Of a stretch of DNA of 64,000 nt, positions 63,209-64,000 are shown piece after piece (the stretch's first letter is position 1; every line of letters starts with the position of its first letter). The translations under genes and the position numbers were made by a program. The DNA is taken from assembly GCA_002928515.1 (NCBI GenBank), contig PERI01000004.1, forward strand, positions 1 through 64,000, written 5' to 3'. The notes below the pieces were generated by a model. The model did no database searches. It worked only from the letters and a program-made list of their open reading frames with translations, and had not been told where the DNA came from. The stretch is from Hyphomicrobium sp. Lineage in GTDB: Bacteria; Pseudomonadota; Alphaproteobacteria; Rhizobiales; Hyphomicrobiaceae.

Positions 63209-64000
63209 CACACTGGCATCTCCGAACTCCGCCCCACAACGGCGGCAATTGAAAGCTGACGCGGCCGCAGCGCTTTTGAAGCGGCGCTATGCTTCGGAAC
63301 GATTGTTCAAGGTTTTGGGCCTGGGTGCGCTGTTGTTAACAGCGTCCTTCCTAGTTATCCTGCTGACAAACATCGTTACGAAATCGATACCGGCCTTTTC
63401 AGAGCATGTGGTCAATCTCGATGTCGTCATCGATCCTAAAGTCGTTGACCCTGAAGGCAAGCGAGATAGCGCGACCCTTTTAGCTGCTGATTATGCAAGC
63501 TTGACCAGGGCTGCGATCATGTCGGCTATTCCTGGCATCGAAGGGCGGAACCCGCGTCGTGCTTTGACAAGCTTGCTGAGCAGCGGGGCTGCTGACGACC
63601 TCAGAGAGCGCGTCGTCGCCGATCCCTCGATCATCGGCACGACAATCAAAATGCCGCTGCTATTTTCCGATGACGTCGATCTCTATCTCAAAGGCAGCAG
63701 CAGCGTCACAAGTCAAGAAAACGGTTCCAGCGATCTGACAGCCAGTGACGTCAAAGGTGATATCACTTTGACGGGTGCTGAGGGCACGTTTGCCAAACTA
63801 GTTGCTCAACTTGAAAGCGAGAACGCCGAAGTTTCTCCCGAAACTGGCGCGCGGCTTTTGACACCTCTGCTTCCAAGTCGCTTGATTGAAATCAATGGCG
63901 GTCTTGTTAAACTTGCGAGCGTTACGCCAACCACTGCCACCGGAACAACCCTAATTCCGCTAACATCGTCTGGCGTTGCCAAAGCTGGTTCATGGCAGTT
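63201..64000 (+). CDS. pstA: Phosphate ABC transporter permease PstA, 5' part (runs off the window)
   Basis: The frame from ATG 63201 (MTDTLASPNSAPQRRQLKA) stays open to the right edge, so the gene is incomplete. It overlaps pstC by 8 bp. The visible part is a basic N-terminus, one transmembrane helix (about residues 38-62) and a long periplasmic region with no further helix up to residue about 266. A large insertion after helix 1 is the DUF3333-type feature of alphaproteobacterial PstA. The permease core lies beyond the window. Identity rests on this layout and on its place after pstSC. Confidence 0.85.
   Translation, partial: MTDTLASPNSAPQRRQLKADAAAALLKRRYASERLFKVLGLGALLLTASFLVILLTNIVTKSIPAFSEHVVNLDVVIDPKVVDPEGKRDSATLLAADYASLTRAAIMSAIPGIEGRNPRRALTSLLSSGAADDLRERVVADPSIIGTTIKMPLLFSDDVDLYLKGSSSVTSQENGSSDLTASDVKGDITLTGAEGTFAKLVAQLESENAEVSPETGARLLTPLLPSRLIEINGGLVKLASVTPTTATGTTLIPLTSSGVAKAGSWQ

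Overview
The window looks like a chromosomal segment of an alphaproteobacterium, most likely of the Hyphomicrobiales (Rhizobiales). The signs are the gene order ffs-dnaX-ybaB-recR, a cycM-like cytochrome divergent from kdsB-pheA, a complete cpa/tad Flp-pilus locus, phoR-pstS-pstC-pstA with the insertion-bearing PstA type, a yej-type peptide importer, and an Rrf2/RirA-like regulator beside an iron cluster. The genus cannot be named from sequence alone. Coding is dense and mostly housekeeping. I see no tRNA, rRNA, insertion sequence, prophage or CRISPR array. Both edges cut genes: a YadA-like adhesin at the left and pstA at the right.

Layout. 1-2.2 kb: 3' end of a trimeric-autotransporter-like adhesin with 48-bp repeats, then a secreted protein of unknown function. 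2.4-6.8 kb: RND efflux adaptor and pump. 7.0-9.8 kb: folE, converging on a def-fmt-truA operon. 9.9-14.4 kb: MATE exporter, recR, ybaB, dnaX and the SRP RNA gene, all on the minus strand. 14.7-18.1 kb: a periplasmic molybdenum hydroxylase (2Fe-2S subunit, di-heme cytochrome c, Tat-exported Mo subunit). 18.1-20.6 kb: kdsB-pheA-SDR on the minus strand, divergent from a membrane-anchored cytochrome c. 21.6-29.3 kb: a five-gene yej-like ABC peptide importer with two tandem binding proteins. 29.5-32.4 kb: an unknown small protein, an NlpC/P60 hydrolase and an M17 aminopeptidase.

32.6-46.1 kb is the Flp/Tad pilus region. A TadD-like TPR lipoprotein (+) converges on cpaA-B-C-D-E-F-tadB-tadC (-). Two flp pilin genes, a small unknown ORF, a stand-alone pilus N-domain protein and two TadE-like pseudopilins lie on the other side. 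46.4-50.5 kb: TetR regulator, YdjM-like membrane protein, cation diffusion facilitator and rimO. 50.6-52.2 kb: xdhC and a mocA-like cytidylyltransferase, probably serving the molybdenum enzyme 33 kb upstream. 52.2-58.4 kb: an iron-related operon (imelysin, multicopper oxidase, di-heme oxidoreductase, second imelysin, DUF1513 protein). It is divergent from an Rrf2-family regulator that has lost all three cluster-binding cysteines. 59.2-64.0 kb: phoR, pstS, pstC and partial pstA, with a strong hairpin terminator between pstS and pstC.

The best candidate for something under-described is the imelysin/multicopper-oxidase/di-heme/imelysin/DUF1513 operon with its cysteine-free Rrf2 neighbour. All functions are inferred from protein families and motifs read by eye; no database search was run.
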